Below, piece by piece: positions 49,839 to 57,953 of a stretch of 64,000 bases of DNA (the first letter of the stretch is position 1; every line of letters begins with the position of its first letter). The position numbers were made by a program, and so were the translations under genes. The notes under the pieces are model-generated. The model was not told the origin of the DNA and did not search any database. It saw only the letters and a program-made list of their open reading frames with translations. The DNA is from Planctomycetota bacterium. GTDB lineage: Bacteria > Planctomycetota > UBA1135 > GCA-002686595. The stretch spans positions 1-64,000 of the forward strand of contig JADJNY010000002.1 of NCBI GenBank assembly GCA_016714045.1, read 5' to 3'.

Positions 49839-51653
49839 CTACTTCTTGTCGCCCTCTTCGTCGTCCCCGCCGAGCACCGCCAAGAACGCCTTCTGCGGAA
49901 TGTCGACGTTGCCGATCTGGCGCATGCGCCGCTTGCCCTCTTTCTGCTTCTCGAGGAGCTTGCGCTTGCGCGTCACGTCGCCGCCGTAGCACTTGGCCGT
50001 GACGTCCTTGCGCAGGGCGCTGATCGTCTCGCGCGCGATGATGCGCCCGTCGATCGCGGCCTGCAGCGCGATCTCGAACAGGTGGCGCGGGATCTCCTTG
50101 CGCATCTTCTTGATCGCGGAGCGGCCGCGGAACTCGGCCTGGTCCTTGTGGACGATGCACGTCAGCGCGTCGACTTCCTTCGTGTTCACGAGGATGCGCA
50201 GCTTGACGAGATCGCTCTCCTTGAAGCCCGAGATCTCGTAGTTGAGCGTGCCGTAGCCGCGCGTCGAGCTCTTCAGCTTGTCGAAGAAGTCGTAGATGAG
50301 CTCGGCGAGCGGAATGTCGTACACGAGCTGCACGCGCGTCGGCGACAGGTGCTCCTGGCGCACGTACGTCCCGCGGTGGTCGGACGCGATCGTCATCACG
50401 TTGCCGATGAACTCGGTCGGCGTGAGGATGTTCACGCGCGCGTACGGCTCGAGGATCTGCGCGTACTTGTCCGACGTCGGGAGCTGGCCGGGCGAGTGGA
50501 TCTCGCGCTCTTCGCCGTTCTCCAGGCGGATCCGGTACGTGACGGTCGGCGCCGTCTGGATCATGTCGATGTCGTGCTCGCGCTCGAGGCGCTCCTGCAC
50601 GATCTCCATGTGGAGCAGGCCGAGAAAGCCGCAGCGGAATCCGAAGCCCAACGCCTCGGAGGTCACGGCCTCGAACGAGAACGACGAGTCGGAGAGCGAC
50701 AGCGTCTCGAGCGCCTCGCGCAAGCTCTCGAAGTCGCCGGTGTTCGTCGGATAGAAGTCCGCGTACACCATGTGCATCGGCGGACGGTAGCCGGGGAGCA
50801 TCTCGACCTTCGGGCCCTTGTGGATCGTCATCGTGTCGCCGATGCGCACGTCGCCGAGGTTCTTGATGTTCGAGATGAAGTAGCCCACCTCGCCCGGGCT
50901 GAGCGAGCCCGTGCGCTTCATCTCCGGCGTGAAGCGGCCGATCTCGACGGCCTCGTACACCTTGTCGGTGCCGAGCATGTGCGTGATCTCGCGCTCCTTG
51001 AGCGTGCCCTCGACGACGCGCATGTAGACGATGATGCCGCGGAACTCGTTGTAGACCGCGTCGAAGATGAGGCAGCGGAGCGGCGCGTTCGGATCGCCCT
51101 TCGGCGGCGGGATGCGTTCGACGAGGCGGTCGAGGAGCTCCATGACGCCGATGCCGCTCTTCGCGGACACACGCAGCGCGTCCGACGCGTCGATGCCGAT
51201 CGAGTTCTCGATCTCCTCGCACGCGGCGTCGGGGCGCGCATGGGGGAGGTCGACCTTGTTCACGACCGGGAGCACCTCGAGTCCCGCCTCGACCGCCAGG
51301 TACGCGTTCGCGACCGTCTGCGCTTCGACGCCTTGGCTCGCGTCGACGAGCAGCAACGCACCTTCGCACGCTTGCAGCGCCTTCTGCACTTCGTAGTTGA
51401 AGTCGACGTGGCCAGGCGTGTCGATCAGGTTGAGCTCGTACTTCTGGCCCTTGTAGGTGTGCCAGATCGTGACGGCGGAGGCCTTGATCGTGATGCCGCG
51501 CTCGCGCTCGAGGTCCATCGAGTCGAGCATCTGGGCGCGCATCTCGCGCTTCTGGACGGTGCCCGTGAGCTCGATCAGGCGGTCCGCGAGCGTCGACTTG
51601 CCGTGGTCGATGTGCGCGATGATGCAGAAGTTGCGGATGAACTGGGTGTCCAA
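49839..51653 (-). CDS. lepA: Translation elongation factor 4 (LepA)
   Basis: The 604-residue GTPase starts at the TTG at 51653 (LDTQFIRNFCIIAHIDHGKS), which gives the usual LepA length; upstream in-frame sequence is low-complexity. G motifs are AHIDHGKSTLADRLIE (G1), DTPGHVDFNYEV (G3), NKVDLPHA (G4). LepA-specific regions are GFRCGFLGLLHMEIVQERLE and the C-terminal domain KMRKEIPRHLFEIALQAAID through KAFLAVLGG. It back-translocates or remodels ribosomes under stress. Intact. Confidence 0.97.
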   Translation of the reverse strand: MDTQFIRNFCIIAHIDHGKSTLADRLIELTGTVQKREMRAQMLDSMDLERERGITIKASAVTIWHTYKGQKYELNLIDTPGHVDFNYEVQKALQACEGALLLVDASQGVEAQTVANAYLAVEAGLEVLPVVNKVDLPHARPDAACEEIENSIGIDASDALRVSAKSGIGVMELLDRLVERIPPPKGDPNAPLRCLIFDAVYNEFRGIIVYMRVVEGTLKEREITHMLGTDKVYEAVEIGRFTPEMKRTGSLSPGEVGYFISNIKNLGDVRIGDTMTIHKGPKVEMLPGYRPPMHMVYADFYPTNTGDFESLREALETLSLSDSSFSFEAVTSEALGFGFRCGFLGLLHMEIVQERLEREHDIDMIQTAPTVTYRIRLENGEEREIHSPGQLPTSDKYAQILEPYARVNILTPTEFIGNVMTIASDHRGTYVRQEHLSPTRVQLVYDIPLAELIYDFFDKLKSSTRGYGTLNYEISGFKESDLVKLRILVNTKEVDALTCIVHKDQAEFRGRSAIKKMRKEIPRHLFEIALQAAIDGRIIARETISALRKDVTAKCYGGDVTRKRKLLEKQKEGKRRMRQIGNVDIPQKAFLAVLGGDDEEGDKK

Positions 51654-51841
51654 GGCGATCTCGGCCGCTCTCGCGCGGCGAACTCGGGGGGCGAAGATGC
51701 TACCCGAGAGCGAGCGCGGTGGCGACCGCGGACCGCGCGCGGGCCCCGCGCGGCCCGATCGGGGCACGTCTCGGAGCGCCGTGGAGCGGCCTGCGCCTCC
51801 GCCGCGCGCGATCGCCGCGGCGGGAGGCGCTCACCCGCGCG

Positions 51842-54139
51842 TCAGGGCCGATGGAACGTCAGCGCGATCGGGCACGGCAGCGCGTCGCCCGCGGTCGATG
51901 CGAGGCCGGCGTGGAGCTCGACCACGACGTCGCCCGACGGCCAGCCGCCGCCCGGAGCCTGGATCGAGAGCAGCGAGCCGGACGGACCGGCCGTGATCGC
52001 GAGCAGGGTGCCGCTCTGGTTGCGCGCGCGCACCTGGCCCGTGATCGAGCCCGACGCCAGCGTGCCGCCCTGGAACGACACGAGGATCGTCGTGTTCGCG
52101 CCGAGCGCCGTCGTCGGCGCGGGCGAGCTCGAGCTCGGGCGGAACAGCGCGGGGAGCTCGCCGGCCTCGAAGCCCGGCTCGCCGCCGAGCGCTCCGCCGA
52201 ACACGCCTGCGTCCTGCGTGAGCCCCGTCGGCGCGGGGAGTCCGCTCGCGAGCGCGGCCGAGCCGGGCGCGAGCGTGAAATCCTCCACGACGCCCGAGCC
52301 GACCGCGAAGCGCATCAGCGACGCGGGCACGTCGACGCTCGTCGGGTGCGGGGTGAGTTGCAGTTGCGTCGGCGCGCCGAAGCCCGCGATCGCGCGCGAC
52401 GTGGCGTCGTCCGCGACCTCGACGGGATCGCCCGCCGCGAAGCTGCCCGCGGCGCTCAGGGTCAGGTTCGTCGCGTCGGCGGAGGCGACGCGCGCGTACT
52501 CGACCGGTGCGTTCGTGAAGAGCGCCGTCAGCGCGTCGGTGACCGTCACGCCGAAGTCCTCGCGCACGCCGGTGTAGGGCGTGGGCTGCAGCGACGCGAC
52601 GCACGCCGCGGCCGTCGACGTCACGCTCGAGCTCACGAGGCCGCCGCCCGCGTTGCCCGCGAAGATGCAGTGGGCGGCGGCGACGGGGACGTTGCCGAGC
52701 GCGGCGCGGGTCCCCGCGCCGAGGTTGCCCACCATCGCCGAGTGCGTCATCACCGCGAGCCCCGCCGTGGTCTCCGACGTCACGCGCACGCCGTCGCCGC
52801 CGTTCGCGGTCGCGAGCAGTCGGTGCAGGAAGGTCGTCGACGTCGCGTCGAGGTCGAGCGCGAACCCGTCGCCCTTGTTCGCGCGCGCCGTGCACCCGCG
52901 CACGAGCACGTCGGCGCTCCAGCCGTTGACGAGCTCGAAGTCGAGGTCGATGCGCAGTCCCGCCGGCGCCGCGACGCCGAGCCAGCCGTTGCGTTCGAAG
53001 AGCGAGCGCTCGACGCGCACGCGGTAGCTGCTCGAACCCGCGACGACGGGCGGGCGGCCGAGCTGGCAGTCGAGGCCGTCCTCGCCGTTCCCGAAGAACA
53101 CGCAATCCTGCACGTGGAGGCTCGCGGGGATGCCGTTCGGCGCGACGAGCTGGCCGAGGCTCGCACCCTCGTTCCGATTCGCGGAGAAGCGCGAGCCGTA
53201 GAGCCCGAGGTCGAACGTGCCGAGCACGGACACACCTTCGCCGCCGCAGTCGTGCACGCGCGACCCGACGAGGTCGACGTCGACGGAGCCCGAAGCGCTC
53301 GTCGAGCGCAGGCGCAGACCGTGGCTCGTGGTGTCGAACACCTCGCAGGCCGAGACGCGCGCTTCCGTCGAATCGATGTCCAGGCCGAAGCTCGCGAGGT
53401 TGCGGCCGTCGATCGTGAGGCCGTCGAGCACGAGCGGCGCTCCGCCGCCCGCGAGCTCGAGCACGAACAGCCCCGCGGCGCCGCGCAGCAGGCTCGGATG
53501 CGCCTCGGGATCGCGCGTGGCGACGTCGAAGGTGGTCGTGAACCCGCCGTACAGGTCGACGCCGGTCGTGAGCGTGAGCGCGACGCCGTTGTACGTGCCC
53601 TCGGCGATCCACACGTTGCCGCCGCCCTGGTTCGCCGCGGCTTGGACGCCCGCCGCGACCGTCGGGAACGCCGTCGCGGGCGAGGCTCCGTCCGGCGCCA
53701 CCGCGGTCGAGGCGGCGTCGACGTACACCGGCGCCTTCGGCCGGGCGCGGAAGACGGCCCCCGTCGCCGAGTACTGGCCGCCGCCGAGATCGACGGCGAG
53801 CCCGAAGAACTGCTCCACGCCGTTCGGAAGGCTCGTCACGGTCTGCGCGCCCGCACCGTTCGCGGTCGCGATCGGCGCGCCCGAGTAGACCGTGGAGGAG
53901 CTCGTGGAGCGGAAGAGCGCCACGGCGACCGCGCTGCCCTGTGCGTCGGTCGCGTCCCACGCGACGCGCACGGCGCCGTTCCCGGCGGCGGCCGACACGA
54001 GGCCGAGGCTCGTCGGGACGACCGCCGTGTCCGGCGGGGGATTGCCGCCGCCTCCGCCGCCGCTCCCCCCGCCGCCGCAGGCGGCGAGACCGAGAAGGAG
54101 GAGCGCGAAGGAGGAGACGAAGGGGATCGGTCGATTCAT
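51842..54139 (-). CDS. Lipoprotein with right-handed parallel beta-helix
   Basis: The 765-residue product starts at the ATG at 54139, giving a lipoprotein signal (FALLLLGLAAC, lipobox LAAC, then a Gly-rich spacer). A fibronectin-type segment follows (GAVRVAWDATDAQGSAVAVA), then a Pbl1/beta-helix region ~190-560 with repeats such as GDPEAHPSLLRG-like ladders, TIDGRNLASFGLDIDSTEA, SRVHDCGGEGVSVLGTF and CIFAGNAGGGLVSSS. The N-terminal VYVDAAST..PDG.SPATAFPT block is typical of secreted planctomycete parallel-beta-helix proteins. The C terminus ends in a small beta domain (ITGQVRARNQSGTLLAI). No polysaccharide-lyase catalytic set is evident. Confidence 0.85.
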   Translation of the reverse strand: MNRPIPFVSSFALLLLGLAACGGGGSGGGGGGNPPPDTAVVPTSLGLVSAAAGNGAVRVAWDATDAQGSAVAVALFRSTSSSTVYSGAPIATANGAGAQTVTSLPNGVEQFFGLAVDLGGGQYSATGAVFRARPKAPVYVDAASTAVAPDGASPATAFPTVAAGVQAAANQGGGNVWIAEGTYNGVALTLTTGVDLYGGFTTTFDVATRDPEAHPSLLRGAAGLFVLELAGGGAPLVLDGLTIDGRNLASFGLDIDSTEARVSACEVFDTTSHGLRLRSTSASGSVDVDLVGSRVHDCGGEGVSVLGTFDLGLYGSRFSANRNEGASLGQLVAPNGIPASLHVQDCVFFGNGEDGLDCQLGRPPVVAGSSSYRVRVERSLFERNGWLGVAAPAGLRIDLDFELVNGWSADVLVRGCTARANKGDGFALDLDATSTTFLHRLLATANGGDGVRVTSETTAGLAVMTHSAMVGNLGAGTRAALGNVPVAAAHCIFAGNAGGGLVSSSVTSTAAACVASLQPTPYTGVREDFGVTVTDALTALFTNAPVEYARVASADATNLTLSAAGSFAAGDPVEVADDATSRAIAGFGAPTQLQLTPHPTSVDVPASLMRFAVGSGVVEDFTLAPGSAALASGLPAPTGLTQDAGVFGGALGGEPGFEAGELPALFRPSSSSPAPTTALGANTTILVSFQGGTLASGSITGQVRARNQSGTLLAITAGPSGSLLSIQAPGGGWPSGDVVVELHAGLASTAGDALPCPIALTFHRP

Positions 54140-54451
54140 GAGGGTCGAGGTCGCGAAGGGGAACCGTGCGCCGCGCGAACGCGCGGCCTGGCGAGCGTGT
54201 CCCGTCCGGCGATTGGACGCCGTTCGGGATTTGGACACGACGCTGTGCTCGTGGGGCCACCCGAGCGTGTCGCTCGGGCTAGCGCAAGCCCCATTCCCGT
54301 GCTCGAGGTCCTGGTACGAAGGAGGCTGCACACCCGAGGTGGTCGACACACCGGTCGCGTTGCATCGTGCCCGAGCCCGCGCGTGACGGCGGTCGCGTGG
54401 CCGGGCCGAGGACGTTCACCGACTCGGGAGCGGCGCTAGGCTGGCGCGACC
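54140..54451. other. Intergenic region between divergent genes
   Basis: 312 bases between the beta-helix lipoprotein gene and yjbQ. It should hold both promoters. The only visible structure is a short imperfect inverted repeat around CCCGAGCGTGTCGCTCGGG (54261-54279), whose CCCGAGCG/CGCTCGGG arms can form an 8-bp stem. No other gene or repeat is seen. Confidence 0.5.
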
Positions 54452-54871
54452 GTGAAGAGCCATCGCCAGGAACTGTGGATGGAGACGAAGACCCGGCGCG
54501 CGTTCGTCAACATCACGCCCGACGTGCGAGCCGCGCTCGCGAAGAGCGGCCTCCGCGAGGGCCTCTGCCTCGTCAATGCGATGCACATCACCGCGAGCGT
54601 GTTCGTCAACGACGACGAGCGCGGGTTGCACGCGGACTTCGAGCGCTGGCTGGAGGAGCTCGCCCCGCACGCGCCGACGACGCAGTGGCGCCACAACGAC
54701 ACCGGCGAGGACAACGCCGACGGCCACTTGAAGCGCCAGATCATGGGCCGTGAGGTCGTCGTCGCGATCACGAAGGGCGAGCTCGACCTCGGGCCGTGGG
54801 AGCAGATCTTCTACGGCGAGTTCGACGGTCTGCGGAAGAAACGGGTGCTGATCAAGTTGATCGGCGAGTGA
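54452..54871 (+). CDS. yjbQ: YjbQ family protein (UPF0047, secondary thiamine-phosphate synthase type)
   Basis: The 139-residue product matches family length. The start is a GTG at 54452, giving VKSHRQELWMETKTRRAFVN, which aligns with the usual family start; an ATG at 54479 would cut the conserved first strand. Conserved blocks: FVNITPDVRAAL, CLVNAMHITASVFVNDDE, RHNDTGEDNADGHLKRQIMG and LGPWEQIFYGEFDGLRKKRV, which contain the conserved His and Glu residues of the active site. Some members have weak thiamine-phosphate synthase activity; the physiological role is uncertain. Confidence 0.92.
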   Translation: MKSHRQELWMETKTRRAFVNITPDVRAALAKSGLREGLCLVNAMHITASVFVNDDERGLHADFERWLEELAPHAPTTQWRHNDTGEDNADGHLKRQIMGREVVVAITKGELDLGPWEQIFYGEFDGLRKKRVLIKLIGE

Positions 54872-54986
54872 CGGCGCCGTGCGCCGACGGCCCAGGCCGC
54901 AGAACCTCTGGTCGAGCCCGCGGGCGAAGCCGAGGCGGTCTCGCGGACCCGGCAAGCACGCGTCGCGGCCCCCTTCCGCAGAACCT

Positions 54987-55036
54987 CACACCTCGCGCAA
55001 GAGCGCAGGCACACCGCGCGCGAACTCACCCAGCGT
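54987..55036 (-). pseudogene. Diverged duplicate of the rdgB 3' end
   Basis: Fifty bases immediately downstream of rdgB align without gaps to the last fifty bases of that gene (55051-55100), with about 37 identities. The encoded peptides match too: the duplicate reads EFARGVPALLREV before a stop, and the gene reads ELARVLPKLLREA before its stop. The copy is therefore an old local duplication of the coding 3' end including the stop codon. Confidence 0.55.
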
Positions 55037-55050
55037 CGCGCGGCGGCGAG

Positions 55051-55680
55051 TCACGCCTCGCGAAGGAGCTTCGGCAGCACACGCGCGAGCTCGCGCAGCG
55101 CGCGGCCGCGGTGGCTCACCTCGCCCTTGTCGGCGGGCGCGAGCTCCGCGAACGAGCGGTTCGACGCGGCGAAGCCGGCCTCGGTGAACTCGAAGAGTGG
55201 GTCGTAGCCGAAGTCGTGCGTCCCGCGCGGCGCGTGCAGGATCCGGCCGTGCGCGCGGCCTTCGATCACCGTCGCGAGCGTCCCGTCGGGCCGCGCGAGG
55301 GCGAGCGCGCACGTGAAGTGCGCTCCGCGCAGGTAGGACGGCCACCCCGCGAGCTCCGCGAGCAGCTTCCGGTTGTTCGCGTCGTCGTCGCCGTGCGTTC
55401 CGGCGTAGCGCGCGGACAGCACGCCCGGCGCACCGCCGAGCGCGTCGACCGAGAGCCCCGAGTCGTCCGCGAGCGCCCAGCACTGCTTCGCGCGCGCCGC
55501 GGAGCACGCCTTCTTCTCCGCGTTGCCCGCGAACGTGGGCTGGTCCTCGACGACGTCGGGCACGCCGCCGACGTCGGAAGGCAGGACGAGCGCGAGGCCG
55601 GCGTTTGCGAAGAGGTGCTGCAGCTCCGCGAGCTTCTTTTTGTTGTTGCTCGCGAGGAGCAGTCGCAGCGGGCGCGTCAT
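55051..55680 (-). CDS. rdgB: RdgB/HAM1 family non-canonical purine NTP pyrophosphatase
   Basis: The 209-residue product has all family motifs: LLASNNKKKLAELQHLF, FAGNAEKKACSAARAKQCWA, LADDSGLSVDALGGAPGVLS, RYAGTHGDDDANNRKLL and GTHDFGYDPLFEF. It hydrolyses ITP, dITP and XTP to monophosphates and so keeps damaged purines out of DNA and RNA. It lies 23 bases downstream of rph in the same direction, a common rph-rdgB operon. Confidence 0.96.
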   Translation of the reverse strand: MTRPLRLLLASNNKKKLAELQHLFANAGLALVLPSDVGGVPDVVEDQPTFAGNAEKKACSAARAKQCWALADDSGLSVDALGGAPGVLSARYAGTHGDDDANNRKLLAELAGWPSYLRGAHFTCALALARPDGTLATVIEGRAHGRILHAPRGTHDFGYDPLFEFTEAGFAASNRSFAELAPADKGEVSHRGRALRELARVLPKLLREA

Positions 55681-55703
55681 GGGTGGCCTCGCCGACGCGG
55701 CGC

Positions 55704-56441
55704 TCACTTCGTGCTCAGCGCTTGCTTCTGCAGCTCGAACAGTCGGTGGATCGCCGCGGTGCCGATCTCGAGCATCGAGTCGAGCTCGCCCTTGTCGAAC
55801 GCCGCGCCTTCGGCCGAGCCTTGGACCTCGATGAACTTGCCCTCGCTCGTCATCACGAGGTTCATGTCCGTCTCGGCCTTGCTGTCCTCGACGTAGGAGA
55901 GGTCGCAGACCGCTTCCTTGTTGACGACACCGACGCTGACTGCGGCGACCTGCGTCTTGAGCGGCCATCCGCGCAGGATGCGGCGGCCGTCCATGTGCAT
56001 GAGGAGGTCGTGCAGCGCGACGAACGCGCCGGTGATCGCGCACGTGCGCGTTCCGCCGTCCGCCTGGAGCACGTCGCAGTCGATCCAGATCGTGCGCTCC
56101 GTCATCTGCGTGAAGTCCATCACGCCGCGCAGCGAGCGCCCGAGCAGGCGCTGGATCTCGACCGAACGCCCGTCGACGCTGCCGACGCGGTCGCGGCCTT
56201 TGCGCGACTCGGTGGAGGAGGGGAGCATCGAGTACTCCGCCGTCAGCCAGCCGCGCCCCTTGCCCTGCAGGAACGGCGGCACGCCGTCCGAGTACATCGC
56301 GGTGCAGAGCACCTTCGTGTGGCCGAAGCAGGCCAGCACGGAGCCGGGCGCGTTCTTCGTGAACGAGCGCTGGAAGGAGACAGGGCGTAGGTCGCCGTTG
56401 GAACGTCCGTCGGGTCGGGGCAAGGGATCCTCGCGCGCCAT
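55704..56441 (-). CDS. rph: Ribonuclease PH
   Basis: The 245-residue product starts at the ATG at 56441 (MAREDPLPRPDGRSNGDLRP). Conserved segments are GRGWLTAEYSMLPSSTESR, DGRSVEIQRLLGRSLRGVMD, WIDCDVLQADGGTRTCAITG and MTSEGKFIEVQGSAEGAAF. It trims tRNA 3' ends by phosphorolysis and is full length. It is the first gene of the pair with rdgB. Confidence 0.97.
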   Translation of the reverse strand: MAREDPLPRPDGRSNGDLRPVSFQRSFTKNAPGSVLACFGHTKVLCTAMYSDGVPPFLQGKGRGWLTAEYSMLPSSTESRKGRDRVGSVDGRSVEIQRLLGRSLRGVMDFTQMTERTIWIDCDVLQADGGTRTCAITGAFVALHDLLMHMDGRRILRGWPLKTQVAAVSVGVVNKEAVCDLSYVEDSKAETDMNLVMTSEGKFIEVQGSAEGAAFDKGELDSMLEIGTAAIHRLFELQKQALSTK

Positions 56442-56604
56442 CCTAGCCAGCGTGGAGGTGCGGAGCGAGGCTGCGCACCCGTCGACGTCACGGGTCCTGC
56501 GTGGGTTCCATGCGCGCCGCGCGTGAACGCGTCGAGCCGTCCGATGGGCTCCCGCGGCTACGAGTGGCCCGCGTGCGTCCCGTTCGCGCGCGGTGGAGCG
56601 CGGT

Positions 56605-57348
56605 TCAAACGCGCTCGACGGCGCGGATGTACTCGACCGGCAGCCGCTTCTCGCGCCCGCCGGCGAGATGGAGCAGGAGGCCCGCACCGAATGAGAAGCC
56701 CGCGAAGCGTCCGTGCTCCGCGTGGTCACCGACCACGACGCGGACGTCCTGGTTCGCGAGGCCCGTGGCGTGCACGAAGTCGACCTCGAGCTCGGCGGGC
56801 GTCGAGTCGATCTGCTCGACGCGCCGCGCGAGGAACTCGAGCAGCCTGAGCTCGACGTCCGCGACGAGGACGTCGCGACCCTGGAGCGCGAAGCTCGTGA
56901 CGCGGCGTTCGGTCGTGAGCGCCGCGGGGAACGACCGCTGGCGCACGTTCATGCCGATGCCCACGACGTAGTGCGGCGCCTTCGGATCGAGCCCGCGCGT
57001 CTCGACGAGCACGCCCGCGAGCTTCGCGTCGTCGACCATCAAGTCGTTCGGCCAGTCGAGCCAAGCCCGCGCGAGCCCGAGCTCGACAGCTGTGTCGTGC
57101 GCGGCGAGCGCGCCGGCGACCGTCACCGCGCCGGGGTGCCACGGCGGCGGCGGCGGCAGCAGGACGAGGCTCATGTAGAGGCCCTCGCCCCCCGGACTGT
57201 GCCATGGACGGCCGAAGCGGCCGTGACCGGCCGACTGCGCGCTCGCGACGTGCACGTCGCCGTGCCGCGCGGTGCCCGCGGCGAGCGCGGCGAACGCGCG
57301 CTCGGACGTCGAGTCGGTCGCGCCGTGGTCGATGCGCCGCAGGTTCAT
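56605..57348 (-). CDS. birA: Biotin--[acetyl-CoA-carboxylase] ligase
   Basis: The 247-residue product starts at the ATG at 57348 (MNLRRIDHGATDSTSERAFA). The BPL_LplA catalytic domain has the biotinyl-AMP loop GHGRFGRPWHSPGGEGLYMS, the segment WLDWPNDLMVDDAKLAGVLVE with the catalytic Lys, and YVVGIGMNVRQR. There is no N-terminal DNA-binding domain, so this is a ligase only and not a repressor. It biotinylates carrier proteins such as the acetyl-CoA carboxylase subunit. Confidence 0.95.
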   Translation of the reverse strand: MNLRRIDHGATDSTSERAFAALAAGTARHGDVHVASAQSAGHGRFGRPWHSPGGEGLYMSLVLLPPPPPWHPGAVTVAGALAAHDTAVELGLARAWLDWPNDLMVDDAKLAGVLVETRGLDPKAPHYVVGIGMNVRQRSFPAALTTERRVTSFALQGRDVLVADVELRLLEFLARRVEQIDSTPAELEVDFVHATGLANQDVRVVVGDHAEHGRFAGFSFGAGLLLHLAGGREKRLPVEYIRAVERV

Positions 57349-57485
57349 CGCGGGCGGAGGATACCAACGAGCCCGCGCGCGCGCTGCGCTGGATGCGCGG
57401 CCGACCGAGCGTCGTGAGTCGCCCGCTCCCAGGGCTCGCGACGAAGCCGCGCCGCGCGTACCCTGCGCGCGCTCGAAGCACACCC

Positions 57486-57953
57486 ATGCCGATCCCGATC
57501 CTGTTCGCCCTGCTCCCGCTGCAGGTCCCTGCTCCGCCCGAAGTCGAGGACGCGCCGCCGCCCAGCGTGATGGTTGAGGTCCTCAACAACATCCGCGGCC
57601 AACCGGTCGGCCCGGTCACGATCGCGGAGCTCGGCCTGCCCGAGCCGTTCCTGCGCCACTTCGCGCACCGCATCATCCTCGCGTCGTTCGAGGACAACTT
57701 CCGCATGGTCATCGCGGACGAGCCCGAAACGAAGGACGAGCCGGAGACGAAGGACGAGCACGTGTCCAAGGACGCGCTGCCCGCTCCGAGCTCCACGCCG
57801 CCGCCGTCGGCGGCGAACGCGCCGGCGCCCGCGACGAGCGATGCGGGCCGCAGCGCGAGCACGTCCGGCATGACGACGCTGCAGATCGCGCTCGGCGTCG
57901 CGGGTGTGCTGTTGCTCGTCTGGCTCCTCTCGCTGCGCAGGAGGGCCGCGTGA
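57486..57953 (+). CDS. Small membrane protein with signal-like N terminus and C-terminal anchor
   Basis: The 155-residue product begins MPIPILFALLPLQVPAPPEV, followed by a soluble segment (MVEVLNNIRGQPVGPVTIAE), a repeated Asp-Glu-Thr-Lys motif (EPETKDEPETKDEHVSKD), a Pro/Ala/Ser linker and a C-terminal helix (LQIALGVAGVLLLVWLLSL) with an RRRAA end. Its TGA overlaps the GTG start of the next gene (GTGA), so the two are translationally coupled. I do not recognise a family; a membrane partner of the downstream secreted enzyme is an inference. Confidence 0.65.
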   Translation: MPIPILFALLPLQVPAPPEVEDAPPPSVMVEVLNNIRGQPVGPVTIAELGLPEPFLRHFAHRIILASFEDNFRMVIADEPETKDEPETKDEHVSKDALPAPSSTPPPSAANAPAPATSDAGRSASTSGMTTLQIALGVAGVLLLVWLLSLRRRAA

